Below are positions 55,571 to 63,277 of a stretch of 64,000 nt of DNA, piece after piece. Below the pieces are notes generated by a model, which made no database searches, was not told the DNA's origin, and worked only from the letters and a program-made list of their open reading frames with translations. Source of the stretch: Lentzea nigeriaca (GTDB lineage: Bacteria; Actinomycetota; Actinomycetes; Mycobacteriales; Pseudonocardiaceae); NCBI RefSeq assembly GCF_016907955.1, contig NZ_JAFBCX010000006.1, positions 558,001-622,000 of the forward strand, in the 5' to 3' direction. Each line of letters opens with the position of its first letter. Within the stretch, counting starts at the first letter, position 1. A program made the translations under genes and the position numbers.

Positions 55571-56869
55571 ATGAGTGACGTGCCGTTCGGGTTCAGCCCG
55601 CACGACCCCGACGACAAGAGCGGGAAGCCGGGAGACAACCCGTTCGACTTCAGCCAGCTGGGCAACATGCTGAGCCAGCTGGGCGCGATGCTGAGCAGCG
55701 CAGGATCGTCGAGCGGGCCGGTGAACTACGACCTCGCCAAGCAGATCGCGTTCCAGCAGCTGTCGTCCTCGACGACCACCATCGGGTTCGCCGCCGACCA
55801 GTCGAGCGCGGTCACCGACGCCGTGCACCTGGCCGAGATGTGGCTCGACCCTGTCACGTCCCTGCCCGCCGGTACCCGCACGACCCAGGCCTGGACCGCA
55901 CGCGACTGGGTGGAGCGGACCATCCCCACCTGGCAGCGCCTGTGCGACCCGGTCGCGCAGCGCATGTCCAGCGCGTGGGTCGAGGCGATGCCCGCCGAGG
56001 CGAAGCAGGCGGCCGGCCCGCTGCTGTCGATGCTCGGCCAGATGGGCGGCATGGCGTTCGGCTCGCAGCTCGGCAACGCTCTGGCGCAGCTCGGCGCCGA
56101 GGTCCTCACCTCGACCGACGTCGGCCTGCCGCTCGGCCCTGAGGGCACGGCGGCTCTGCTACCAGCGAACATCGAGAAGTTCACCGAGGGCCTGGAGCGC
56201 CCGGCGTCCGAGGTGATGGTGTTCCTCGCCGCCCGCGAGGCCGCTCACCAGCGCCTCTTCACGCACGTGCCGTGGCTGCGGCAGCGCCTGCTCGACACCG
56301 TCGAGGAGTTCGCCAAGGGCATCAAGGTCGACACGTCCGCGCTGGAGCAGCTCGCCGGCCAGATCGACCCGTCGAACCCGGCCTCCATCGAGGAGGCCAT
56401 GAGCTCCGGCATGCTCGAACCGCAGACCACCCCGGAGCAGAAGGCGGCGCTGACCCGGCTGGAGACGCTGCTGGCCCTCGTCGAGGGCTGGGTGGACGTG
56501 GTGGTCGACGCCGCGGTGGCCGACCGCCTGCCCGGCGCCCCGGCCCTGCGCGAGACCCTGCGCCGCCGCCGCGCCTCGGGTGGCCCGGCGGAGCAGACGT
56601 TCGCCACGCTCGTGGGCCTCGAACTGCGTCCGCGCCGCCTGCGTGCGGCCTCGGCGCTGTGGAAGCTCGTCGGCGACCAGCACGGCGTCGAGGTGCGCGA
56701 CAGCGTGTGGGACCACGCCGAGCTCATTCCGACGGCCGAGGACCTGGACGACCCGCTGGAGTTCGCCGAGCGCCTGGCCAATACCCGCAAGGCCCTCGAG
56801 GACCCGATCGCCGAGCTGGAGCGCACGATGCGCGAAGGCAACGGCGGAGATCAGCCCGAGGAGAGCTGA
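55571..56869 (+). CDS. zinc-dependent metalloprotease-family (TIGR03624-like) protein
   Basis: The 432-residue actinobacterial protein of the putative Zn-hydrolase/F420-associated family has conserved helices including VMVFLAAREAAHQRLFTHVPWL near residue 218 and LALVEGWVDVVV near 300. The metal-binding HExxH is modified to an EAAHQRLF pattern, as in many members, so protease activity is doubtful. It corresponds to Rv3195 in the conserved order. A terminator lies 18 bp after its stop. Confidence 0.85.
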   Translation: MSDVPFGFSPHDPDDKSGKPGDNPFDFSQLGNMLSQLGAMLSSAGSSSGPVNYDLAKQIAFQQLSSSTTTIGFAADQSSAVTDAVHLAEMWLDPVTSLPAGTRTTQAWTARDWVERTIPTWQRLCDPVAQRMSSAWVEAMPAEAKQAAGPLLSMLGQMGGMAFGSQLGNALAQLGAEVLTSTDVGLPLGPEGTAALLPANIEKFTEGLERPASEVMVFLAAREAAHQRLFTHVPWLRQRLLDTVEEFAKGIKVDTSALEQLAGQIDPSNPASIEEAMSSGMLEPQTTPEQKAALTRLETLLALVEGWVDVVVDAAVADRLPGAPALRETLRRRRASGGPAEQTFATLVGLELRPRRLRAASALWKLVGDQHGVEVRDSVWDHAELIPTAEDLDDPLEFAERLANTRKALEDPIAELERTMREGNGGDQPEES

Positions 56870-56887
56870 TCTGCCTCTGAGCATGCG

Positions 56888-56921
56888 AAACGCCCGGTGA
56901 GTACACCCTCACCGGGCGTTT
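56888..56921. terminator. bidirectional terminator
   Basis: A perfect 14-bp stem (56888-56901 with 56908-56921) with T-rich or A-rich flanks lies between convergent genes and can end both transcripts. Confidence 0.88.
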
Positions 56922-56937
56922 TCGCGTTCTGCGGTTG

Positions 56938-57465
56938 CTAATCCTCCGAAATGCCCCAGCCTGCGGCGGCTGAGAGGCCTTCCAGGTACCCCATGGCCCG
57001 ATCGGTCTTCGGGTAGCGGTGGACCCACTCCCAGAAGTCCTTGCCGTGGCCGGGCACCAGCAGGTGCGCGAGCTCGTGCACCAGCACATAGTCGAGCACC
57101 CACGGCGGCACGTCGCGCAGCCGCTCGGACACCCTGATGGTGCCCTCACTCGGCGTGCACGACGCCCAGCGCGTGCGCATGGGCGGCACCCAGCGCACGC
57201 TGACGGGGTCGGCGAGCGAGTCGAGGTAGCGCGCCGACAACTCGGTGCACCGCGCCACCAGGGCCTCGTCCGACGTCCGCGCAGGGGACTTCCTGCGCGT
57301 CTCGCTGCGCTGGAGGCGGCTCAACATCTCCGCCACCCAGTGCTTCTCTTCCCCCTTGGTCATCCGTGCCGGCAGAAGAACGACGACGGTGTCGCCCTCC
57401 CGGTACGCGCTGACCATGCGGCGGCGCCGGGGGCTCCGCCGCACCTCCACCCGCGGTTCGGCCAT
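56938..57465 (-). CDS. M48-like (YgjP/DUF45) metallopeptidase
   Basis: This 175-residue YgjP-type protein has H130-E131-L-A-H134 followed by H140 in a HELAHLLVPGHGKDFW block, the zinc site of DUF45 peptidases, and the preceding RTRWASCTPSEGTIRVSERL motif. It has no signal peptide and is cytoplasmic. It converges on the Zn-hydrolase-family gene. Substrate unknown; the family is often encoded with restriction or repair genes but here sits in the backbone. Confidence 0.9.
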   Translation of the reverse strand: MAEPRVEVRRSPRRRRMVSAYREGDTVVVLLPARMTKGEEKHWVAEMLSRLQRSETRRKSPARTSDEALVARCTELSARYLDSLADPVSVRWVPPMRTRWASCTPSEGTIRVSERLRDVPPWVLDYVLVHELAHLLVPGHGKDFWEWVHRYPKTDRAMGYLEGLSAAAGWGISED

Positions 57466-57659
57466 GGAGTCACCGTAAACGGCGCCACCGACAATTTTCC
57501 GCCCCCAACCGGCGGCAGCCGCGCACCCGGCGGGTGAAGTTCCACCGAACGGCGGCTGGACACGCGCGGGGGAACATGCGCCGTTTCGTGGCCTGGCCCA
57601 GGTACCGTCGCGCCAAGGTCCCCGAGTGTGTCCGCACTCACAACTGCAAGGGAGGGGCT

Positions 57660-57815
57660 GTGGCCGAGAAGTACAACGGCTACTGCGTCAAGTGTCGGGA
57701 GAAGCGTGACTTCGACGGCAAGGTCGAGGAGACCAACGGCCGGCGCATGGCGAAGGGCACCTGCCCAGTCTGCGGAACGAAGATGACGCGGATCCTCGGC
57801 AAGGCCAAGGTTTGA
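57660..57815 (+). CDS. DUF5679 zinc-ribbon protein
   Basis: The 51-residue protein has two Cys pairs (YCVKCREK and CPVCGTKM) of the DUF5679 ribbon. The GTG at 57660 is preceded by GGGAGGGG. It ends in a hairpin at 57824-57850. Such tiny ribbons are conserved in actinobacteria and are likely nucleic-acid or protein adaptors. Confidence 0.88.
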   Translation: MAEKYNGYCVKCREKRDFDGKVEETNGRRMAKGTCPVCGTKMTRILGKAKV

Positions 57816-57823
57816 CGTTTCCG

Positions 57824-57850
57824 CTGGCAGGGGGTCTCACCCCCTGCCAG
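57824..57850. terminator. hairpin after the DUF5679 gene
   Basis: A perfect 12-bp stem (57824-57835 with 57839-57850) and a 3-base loop directly follow the stop. No T-run follows, so it may be only partial termination. It argues that the next gene starts at 57860, not 57812. Confidence 0.65.
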
Positions 57851-57859
57851 TCTTCCCAT

Positions 57860-58660
57860 GTGGACACAAGACCTCGCGTGCGTGCAGGACTCGCCGTGGT
57901 GCGCCGCGGCCCCGGCGTCGTGCAGGTCGGCGTCGACCCGAAGCACGCGGTGGTGATCGACTCGCTGCCCGAAGCCCTGGTCGACGCACTCCTCACCCTG
58001 GACGGCCGCCACACCGTCGCTGAACTGGGCGAAAGACTGAAAGAACGCGGCGAGGACCCCGCCCAGCTGGGTGAAGTGCTCACCTCGCTCGAAGAGGCCG
58101 GTCTGCTCGACACGGGCCCTCCGACGAAGGGCGCGACGGCCGCCGTCGACGGCGGCGGACACCTTGCACTTTCAATTACTTCGCTTCTAGCTGAATCCGG
58201 CGTCCGGCTCGCCCACAACGCCGATCTGGTGGTGCTTGCCGCGACGCTCGTCCCCGATCCGGCACTCGTCAGCTCGCTGATGGCGTCCCGCACACCGCAT
58301 CTGGCCGTGCGCGTGCGTGAGGGCGTGGGCATCGTCGGGCCGCTCGTGCTGCCCGGCCGCACGAGTTGCTTGAACTGCGCCGACCTGCACCGCACCGACC
58401 AGGACCCGGCCTGGCCCGCCATCGCGGCACAGCTCGCCGGCAAACCGGCCTCCACCGACGTGCTGTTCGCGACGGGCACGGCGGCGCTGGCCGTGGTGCA
58501 GATCCTGGAGTCGTTGATCTACGTCCGGGGCCGCGACCTGGCACCGCCACCCGTGTTGAACGCCACTGTCGAGCTCGATCTGGTGGCGGGAGTTGCTGAG
58601 AGGCGAAGCTGGTATCCGCACCCTGACTGTCAGTGCTCCGCACATAACATGGCCGAGTGA
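57860..58660 (+). CDS. ThiF-like / TOMM cyclodehydratase-type protein
   Basis: This 266-residue protein resembles the E1/ThiF-like C-component of thiazole/oxazole-modified peptide cyclodehydratases. It has GPLVLPGRTSCLNCADLHRTDQDPAW and a C-terminal HPDCQCSA pair, whose four cysteines would bind zinc. The ATP-binding GxGxxG of true ThiF is not evident. It is conserved next to ABC1-kinase genes in actinobacteria (Rv3196-like), so it may not make a peptide natural product. The GTG at 57860 lies after the hairpin; its stop overlaps the next start (GTGA). Confidence 0.82.
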   Translation: MDTRPRVRAGLAVVRRGPGVVQVGVDPKHAVVIDSLPEALVDALLTLDGRHTVAELGERLKERGEDPAQLGEVLTSLEEAGLLDTGPPTKGATAAVDGGGHLALSITSLLAESGVRLAHNADLVVLAATLVPDPALVSSLMASRTPHLAVRVREGVGIVGPLVLPGRTSCLNCADLHRTDQDPAWPAIAAQLAGKPASTDVLFATGTAALAVVQILESLIYVRGRDLAPPPVLNATVELDLVAGVAERRSWYPHPDCQCSAHNMAE

Positions 58661-59967
58661 CCGAGATTCCGCGCAAGGCCGTGCAGCGCACCGCCAAGCT
58701 GGCGAGCCTCCCGCTCGGGGTGGCCGGCAGGGTTGTCGGTGGCTGGGGGAAGCGACTGACCGGACGCGCGGCCGACGAGGTCAACGCCGAGGTGACGGCC
58801 AAGACGGCTGAGCAGGTCTTCGCGGTGCTCGGCCAGCTCAAGGGCGGCGCGATGAAGTTCGGTCAGGCGCTGAGCGTCTTCGAGGCGGCGGTCCCTGACG
58901 AGCTCGCGGCCCCGTACCGCGAGGCCCTGACCAAGCTGCAGACCGCGGCCCCGCCGATGCCCGCCCGCACCACGCACCGGGTGCTCGCCGAACAGCTCGG
59001 CGCGTCCTGGACGAAGCGCTTCCAGTCCTTTGACGACGACCCGGCCGCATCGGCGTCCATCGGCCAGGTGCACCGCGCGGTGTGGCACGACGGCCGCGAC
59101 GTGGCGGTGAAGGTCCAGTACCCCGGCGCCGACGAGGCCCTGCGCGCCGACCTGAAGCAGCTGCTCCGGTTCTCCCGGCTGCTGCAGGCGCTCATGCCGG
59201 GCACCGACGTGCGCCCCCTGCTGGAGGAGCTGCGCGACCGGTACCTGGAGGAGCTCGACTACCGCGACGAGGCCGCCAACCAGCGCACGTTCGCCAAGGC
59301 CTTCGAAAACGACCCGCACGTGCTGGTCCCGCGCGTCGTAGCCTCCGCACCCAAGGTCATGGTGACCGAGTGGACGACGGGCACGCCGCTCTCGACGATC
59401 ATCCGCGAAGGCTCGGTCGCCGACCGCGATCTCGCCGGCCAGCTCCTCGCCGAGTTCCACTTCTCCGCCCCGTCGCGCTCGGGTCTGCTGCACGCCGACC
59501 CGCACCCAGGCAACTTCATGCTGGGCGACGACGGCCGCCTGCGCGTGATCGACTTCGGCGCCGTGGCCCGCCTGCCAGACGGCCTGCCCAAGACGCTGGG
59601 CCTGATGACCAGGCTGGCCCTGGACGGCCGCTCCCACGACCTGGTCGAGCTCCTGCGCACCGAGAACTTCATCCGCGAGGGCATGGTCCTGCACGGCGAC
59701 GACGTCCTCGGCTACCTGGCCCCGTTCGTGGAACCGCTGCGCACCGAGTCGTTCCACTTCACCCGCCGCTGGCTGCAGTCGCAGGCAGAACGCGTCGGCG
59801 ACCTGCGCAGCCCGGACTCACAAACGGGCCGGTCCCTCAACCTGCCACCGCAATACCTGCTGATTCACCGCGTGACATTGGGCGCGACGGGCATCCTCTG
59901 CCAATTGGACGCCCATGTGACCGCACGCGAAATCGTGGCGCGGTGGCAGCCGGGATTCGACGACTAA
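58657..59967 (+). CDS. ABC1/UbiB-family atypical kinase
   Basis: The 436-residue protein shows the AarF/ABC1 pattern: KxGQ (KFGQALSVFE), the Ala-rich nucleotide loop AASASIGQVHRAV, a VAVKVQYPG lysine, LLHADPHPGNF and VIDFGAVARL. Members support quinone or isoprenoid-lipid homeostasis. It corresponds to Rv3197, which sits beside whiB7 in mycobacteria. The GTG at 58657 overlaps the ThiF-like stop, so the two are co-translated. Confidence 0.93.
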   Translation: MTEIPRKAVQRTAKLASLPLGVAGRVVGGWGKRLTGRAADEVNAEVTAKTAEQVFAVLGQLKGGAMKFGQALSVFEAAVPDELAAPYREALTKLQTAAPPMPARTTHRVLAEQLGASWTKRFQSFDDDPAASASIGQVHRAVWHDGRDVAVKVQYPGADEALRADLKQLLRFSRLLQALMPGTDVRPLLEELRDRYLEELDYRDEAANQRTFAKAFENDPHVLVPRVVASAPKVMVTEWTTGTPLSTIIREGSVADRDLAGQLLAEFHFSAPSRSGLLHADPHPGNFMLGDDGRLRVIDFGAVARLPDGLPKTLGLMTRLALDGRSHDLVELLRTENFIREGMVLHGDDVLGYLAPFVEPLRTESFHFTRRWLQSQAERVGDLRSPDSQTGRSLNLPPQYLLIHRVTLGATGILCQLDAHVTAREIVARWQPGFDD

Positions 59968-60053
59968 CTCGTCCGAGTGAACCTGCGCCAAGTTGTCCAC
60001 AGGTTGACTTCTCGCCCCTTTTGACGCCCTCCGCGTGCGCCACGATAGACCGC

Positions 60054-60626
60054 ATGACCCCCATCGCAACCACAGCTGACCTGCGCGAATCCGGCCTCTC
60101 CCCGCGCGAGATCCTGCGCCACTGCACCCCGGCGGGCCCCTGGCAACAGGTGCTGCCCGGCGTAGTCCTGCAAAAGCCTTCACCGCCGACTCGACTCGAC
60201 CGCCTCCACGCGGTTCTGTCCTTCGCGGGCCCTTCATCGGTGATCACCGGTGCCGACGCGCTGACCCGCCAAGGTGCTTCGCTCCCACTTCCCCGGCACA
60301 TTCACGTGCTCACAGGAATGAACACGCGCAAAGCCCACCCGTGGATTCTGTTCGAACGCACGAGCCGACCACCGACCGTCGTAGAACTCAACGGCTTGAG
60401 GCTCGCGCACCCGGCCCGCGCGACCCTGGACCTCGCACGCCGAGCGACGAACCCGCGCGCCATCGTGGAGATCCTCGACGCCGTGGTGGACGCACGGCTG
60501 TGCTCACCGGCTGATCTGCACGAGGAGCTGCTGGCCGGCTGCCGACGCGGAACGGCGCTGGTCAGGCAGGCTTTACGCCACCTCTATCCGCTTCGGGATT
60601 CGCCGCACGGGTGGAAGTCGGCCTGA
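60054..60626 (+). CDS. AbiEi-like antitoxin-domain protein
   Basis: The 190-residue protein begins with a winged-helix-like region and the GPWQQVLPGVVLQKPSPPTR segment typical of AbiEi/type-IV antitoxin-domain proteins in actinobacteria. A central SSVITGADAL and RLAHPARATLDLARR region follows. Many relatives are about 300 residues with a C-terminal DUF559/Vsr-like nuclease fold, which is absent here, so it may be a short variant or truncated. No AbiEii-type toxin gene adjoins it. The ATG at 60054 is a clear start. Confidence 0.72.
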   Translation: MTPIATTADLRESGLSPREILRHCTPAGPWQQVLPGVVLQKPSPPTRLDRLHAVLSFAGPSSVITGADALTRQGASLPLPRHIHVLTGMNTRKAHPWILFERTSRPPTVVELNGLRLAHPARATLDLARRATNPRAIVEILDAVVDARLCSPADLHEELLAGCRRGTALVRQALRHLYPLRDSPHGWKSA

Positions 60627-61152
60627 CAGTTCGCGGCTGCATCCAGTCGCGCGCGATCTCGCCAGACCGACCGGGCCACGAGTGGTGCTCACGCCCGACC
60701 CGAGGCGCACGCGAGCCCACCGCTCAACCACCGCGCCCGGCCACAAAGCACCAGGTCACGCATGCCTCGACCCAAGACGCGCACGACCTCGCCAACCCAA
60801 CCGGCCACAAGCCGGACTCGGCCCTGACAAGAGTTAAGGGCGACCCGACCGCACAAGCACCGCGTCGAGCCACCAGCCACCAGGTCGCGCCCGCCCCAAC
60901 CCGAGGCACGCGCGACCTCGCCAACCCAACCCGGCCACAAGCCGTGGTCATCCCGATGGCGGGGCAAGCCCGAGCCACCGCATCGAGCGGCGTACACCCG
61001 AGCACCGCCAACCCACACAACAACCCTGGGCCAGCGCGCGCACCGAACGCGAGGCAAACACGAGCCACTCACCGAGCAGCACAAACCCGAGCACCCCAAC
61101 CCGGAGACCACCGGACCCTGCCCCGGCACCCCAGGCCATCCGGCAACCGGCG
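60627..61152. other. repetitive gene-free region
   Basis: The plus-strand open frame across this stretch is Pro/Ala/Arg-rich with no family features. The sequence contains two imperfect copies of a unit of about 100 bp, 128 bp apart, and is strongly codon-biased by repeat rather than by selection, so I do not call a gene. Confidence 0.5.
60717..60944. repeat. two imperfect direct repeats of about 100 bp
   Basis: Units at about 60717-60815 and 60845-60944 share the blocks ACCTCGCCAACCCAAC, GGCCACAAGCCG and CCACCAGGTC. In translation the repeats read DLANPT and PTAQ-type units, giving a low-complexity frame without known fold. Confidence 0.7.
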
Positions 61153-61323
61153 TCAGCGCCAGTACTCGTCCGGCAGCTTGCCCTCGATGTCCCGCACGTG
61201 GGTCTTGGCGCACACGTGACACAACCACCGGACCGTCCCACCGGTCCGCTCAGACGACCAGGCCAGGAACTCCAGGTCGGAAACGGAGGAACGCGACCGT
61301 CCACATCTGTGGCACGCGATCAC
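61153..61323 (-). CDS. small zinc-ribbon protein
   Basis: The 56-residue protein has CHRCG near residue 4 and CHVC near 40, a four-Cys ribbon, and ends LPDEYWR. Its GTG at 61323 overlaps the methyltransferase stop (GTGA), so it is co-translated with it. The family is not recognised. Confidence 0.8.
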   Translation of the reverse strand: MIACHRCGRSRSSVSDLEFLAWSSERTGGTVRWLCHVCAKTHVRDIEGKLPDEYWR

Positions 61324-62192
61324 CGGCGTCGTCCCAGGTGGACGGTGTCGGTCTCGAGCAGGAACACGTCCTCGCGAGCACCGACGTACTCCGAGTCGGA
61401 CGGGTTGAGCAGCCGGCGCAGCGCGTCGCGATCGGCGGCGTGCAGGCGCGGCGCGGTGACCTCGGTCAGCCAGGTCAGACGGTCGACCGCCCAGTCGCGG
61501 ACGAGTTGCTTGGCGGGGGCCGGGTGGTCGACGACGAAGCTGAAGGCGCTGATCTCGCCCAGGCCCGCGTCGGCCAGGGCGACGTTCCAGCCGACCGGGA
61601 GGCGCACGGAGCCGGACATGTTCTCGCGCATCGACACGAACCACTCCGCGCGGGCCGCGGCCAGGCGGTCCTGCAGGCCTGGTTCGCCGACGCCCAGGTC
61701 CCACGGCAGGAAGCGGGTCTCCAACCCACCTTCGGCGAGGGCCAGCCAGCCGCCGGGCGCGAGTGCGGAGACCAGGCGGCGCACGCCGCGCAGCTGATCA
61801 GGGAGGTGGTGGATCACCCGCGAGCCCCAGATGAGCTCGACCGGGCCGGCGAAGGACAGCGGGTCTTCGGACGCGAGGTCCGCGAGCACGGGCTTCACCG
61901 ACACGGCGCCGTCCGCCTCGGCACGCGCCGCGGTGCAGGCTGCGTCGAGCAGTTCGGGCGTGGCGTCGACCAGGACGAGGACGCCGCCGCCGTGTTCGCG
62001 CAGCGCCGAGACGAGCGGCACGCTCATGGAACCGGCGCCGCAGCCGACGTCCATCACGACTGGTGAGTCGGGCAGCAAGGACACGAGTCTGCGGGCGACC
62101 GCGGACAGCGCTTCGGCCTGCAGTGAGCCGTAGCGCCTCATCGCGTGGAGGCGAGCGGACCAGTCGATTCCGTCGTGAGTGTGGTGCGGCAC
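61320..62192 (-). CDS. class I SAM-dependent methyltransferase
   Basis: The 290-residue protein has SAM motif I MDVGCGAGSMSVPL near residue 48, LVDATPELLD as the acidic strand-2 end, and the downstream LAPGGWLALAEGG. Its C-terminal region is longer than in minimal enzymes and may bind substrate. The GTG at 62192 is used. A short Cys-rich gene follows with overlapping codons. Substrate unknown. Confidence 0.88.
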   Translation of the reverse strand: MPHHTHDGIDWSARLHAMRRYGSLQAEALSAVARRLVSLLPDSPVVMDVGCGAGSMSVPLVSALREHGGGVLVLVDATPELLDAACTAARAEADGAVSVKPVLADLASEDPLSFAGPVELIWGSRVIHHLPDQLRGVRRLVSALAPGGWLALAEGGLETRFLPWDLGVGEPGLQDRLAAARAEWFVSMRENMSGSVRLPVGWNVALADAGLGEISAFSFVVDHPAPAKQLVRDWAVDRLTWLTEVTAPRLHAADRDALRRLLNPSDSEYVGAREDVFLLETDTVHLGRRR

Positions 62193-62266
62193 AACCGAAA
62201 CGCTACGGCGGAACGGCCGAGGCCGCCATCCACCTTCTCGTGGATGACGGCCTCAGCTCGAGACTG

Positions 62267-62479
62267 TCAGAGGTCGAAGCGAGCCGCTCTGCGACCGGCC
62301 CATCGCGCCAACCTGCGCCAACGTTGCGCTGACGCGAGGCGGTTCGCCATGCGTTGCTCTTCAGCGAACCTCTGGGCTTCTTGTATTCGTATTCGCACGA
62401 GTTCTTCGTTCAGAGACATGGGAGTGAGGCCTTCGTTCAGGTAGGTGGGGATCGCGCTGTTGTTGGTCACGGTGTTCAC
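62267..62479 (-). CDS. small basic protein downstream of whiB7
   Basis: The 70-residue helical protein has a basic Arg-rich C-terminus (QRWRRLARWAGRRAARF). Its GTG at 62479 overlaps the whiB7 stop (GTGA), so it is translated with WhiB7 and would be induced together with it. The family is not recognised. Confidence 0.75.
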   Translation of the reverse strand: MNTVTNNSAIPTYLNEGLTPMSLNEELVRIRIQEAQRFAEEQRMANRLASAQRWRRLARWAGRRAARFDL

Positions 62480-62799
62480 GCCGCCGCCTCCGTCTTGTCA
62501 GCGGTGACAACGGCTGCCGCGTCCTTGCGCGGACGGCCACGCGGCCGCTTCCGCGCGATGACGACACCGCGCTCGAAGATCTCTCCACCCCAGACACCCC
62601 ACGGCTCGTGACGAGCGAGCGCGCCGGCGAGGCACTCCGCGAGCACCGGGCAGGTCCCGCAGAAGGACTTCGCCTTCTCGAGGTCGGCCGGAGCGTCAGC
62701 GAACCAGAGGTCGGGGTTGTGGGTGCGGCAGGGCAGGTCGAGCCCGTCCGCGAGGTCCGGAAGTGTCTCGCCGGTGAGCGGGACAGTCGCGGTCAACAT
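62476..62799 (-). CDS. whiB7: WhiB7, redox-sensing transcriptional activator of antibiotic resistance
   Basis: The 107-residue WhiB protein has the four cluster cysteines C24, C47, C50 and C56, the GVWGG turn near 68-72 and a C-terminal AT-hook RGRPRK near 87-92, the last being specific to WhiB7. It binds sigma-A and turns on efflux and ribosome-protection genes after exposure to ribosome-targeting drugs. The ATG at 62799 follows AAGGAG. The leader carries an ORF, an attenuator hairpin and its own promoter. It adjoins uvrD2 as in mycobacteria. Confidence 0.96.
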   Translation of the reverse strand: MLTATVPLTGETLPDLADGLDLPCRTHNPDLWFADAPADLEKAKSFCGTCPVLAECLAGALARHEPWGVWGGEIFERGVVIARKRPRGRPRKDAAAVVTADKTEAAA

Positions 62800-62828
62800 C
62801 AGGGTTTTCTCCTTGTGTGGGGTACTGC

Positions 62829-62874
62829 AAAAACACGAAGGCCGCGGACTCTGTGCGAGTCCGCGGCCTTCGTG
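62829..62874 (-). terminator. whiB7 leader attenuator
   Basis: A perfect 17-bp stem (62834-62850 with 62858-62874) is followed on the minus strand by TTTTT, ending 30 bp before the whiB7 start. Placed between the leader ORF and whiB7, it is a standard conditional terminator, as known for whiB7 leaders. Confidence 0.88.
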
Positions 62875-62896
62875 AGCCTGGTGGTCCTTCGACCCC

Positions 62897-63151
62897 CTAT
62901 GGGGTCGGCAGGAGCCTTCTCACTTGATGCGCGGACGGCGCATTCGTGTAGTTGTGGACGCCATCAACGGTCGGACGCACGATCGGCTGCTCGATGAACA
63001 GTCCGGTGCCGCGCTCACGACCCAGCAGTGCCGCCGACTTGAGGGCAGACTTCTGCCAGACGGCCTGAGCTGAGGCGGGCATGCAGAGGCGCTCGGACAC
63101 TGGGAGGCCGAGGGTGCATTCGATGCTCAAGATCTTGTTCACAACCGGCAC
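62897..63151 (-). CDS. whiB7 leader ORF (possible uORF)
   Basis: An 84-codon frame starting GTG 63151 (or a second GTG ten bases later) follows GAGGGAGG and stops 23 bp before the attenuator stem. A small hairpin (GACCCC/GGGGTC, 62891-62904) covers its stop codon. The frame is longer than known whiB7 leader peptides and its protein sequence is not recognised, so translation control rather than a product is likely. Moderate confidence as a true uORF. Confidence 0.55.
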   Translation of the reverse strand: MPVVNKILSIECTLGLPVSERLCMPASAQAVWQKSALKSAALLGRERGTGLFIEQPIVRPTVDGVHNYTNAPSAHQVRRLLPTP

Positions 63152-63223
63152 CTCCCTCAGAGGTCTCTGCGAGCTAGTAGTAGTTCTTCTTCCCCAGACG
63201 GGTCCTCCGGACCCGGCATGAGC

Positions 63224-63263
63224 AGGTTATGACCCCGTACCTGGGGCGTGCAACCTATTTAAC
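63224..63263 (-). promoter_or_regulatory. whiB7 promoter with AT-rich WhiB7 box
   Basis: On the minus strand an AT-rich TTAAATAGG lies directly upstream of -35 TTGCAC (63253-63248), followed by an 18-bp spacer and -10 TAACCT (63229-63224). WhiB7-dependent promoters have an AT-rich motif a few bases before the -35, so this fits autoregulation. Confidence 0.75.
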
Positions 63264-63277
63264 GAAACTTGTCCCGA

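Noticed and set aside
60611-61219. 202-residue plus-strand frame over the repeat region
   Set aside because: It begins inside the previous gene, is low complexity, and runs antisense into the small zinc-ribbon gene.
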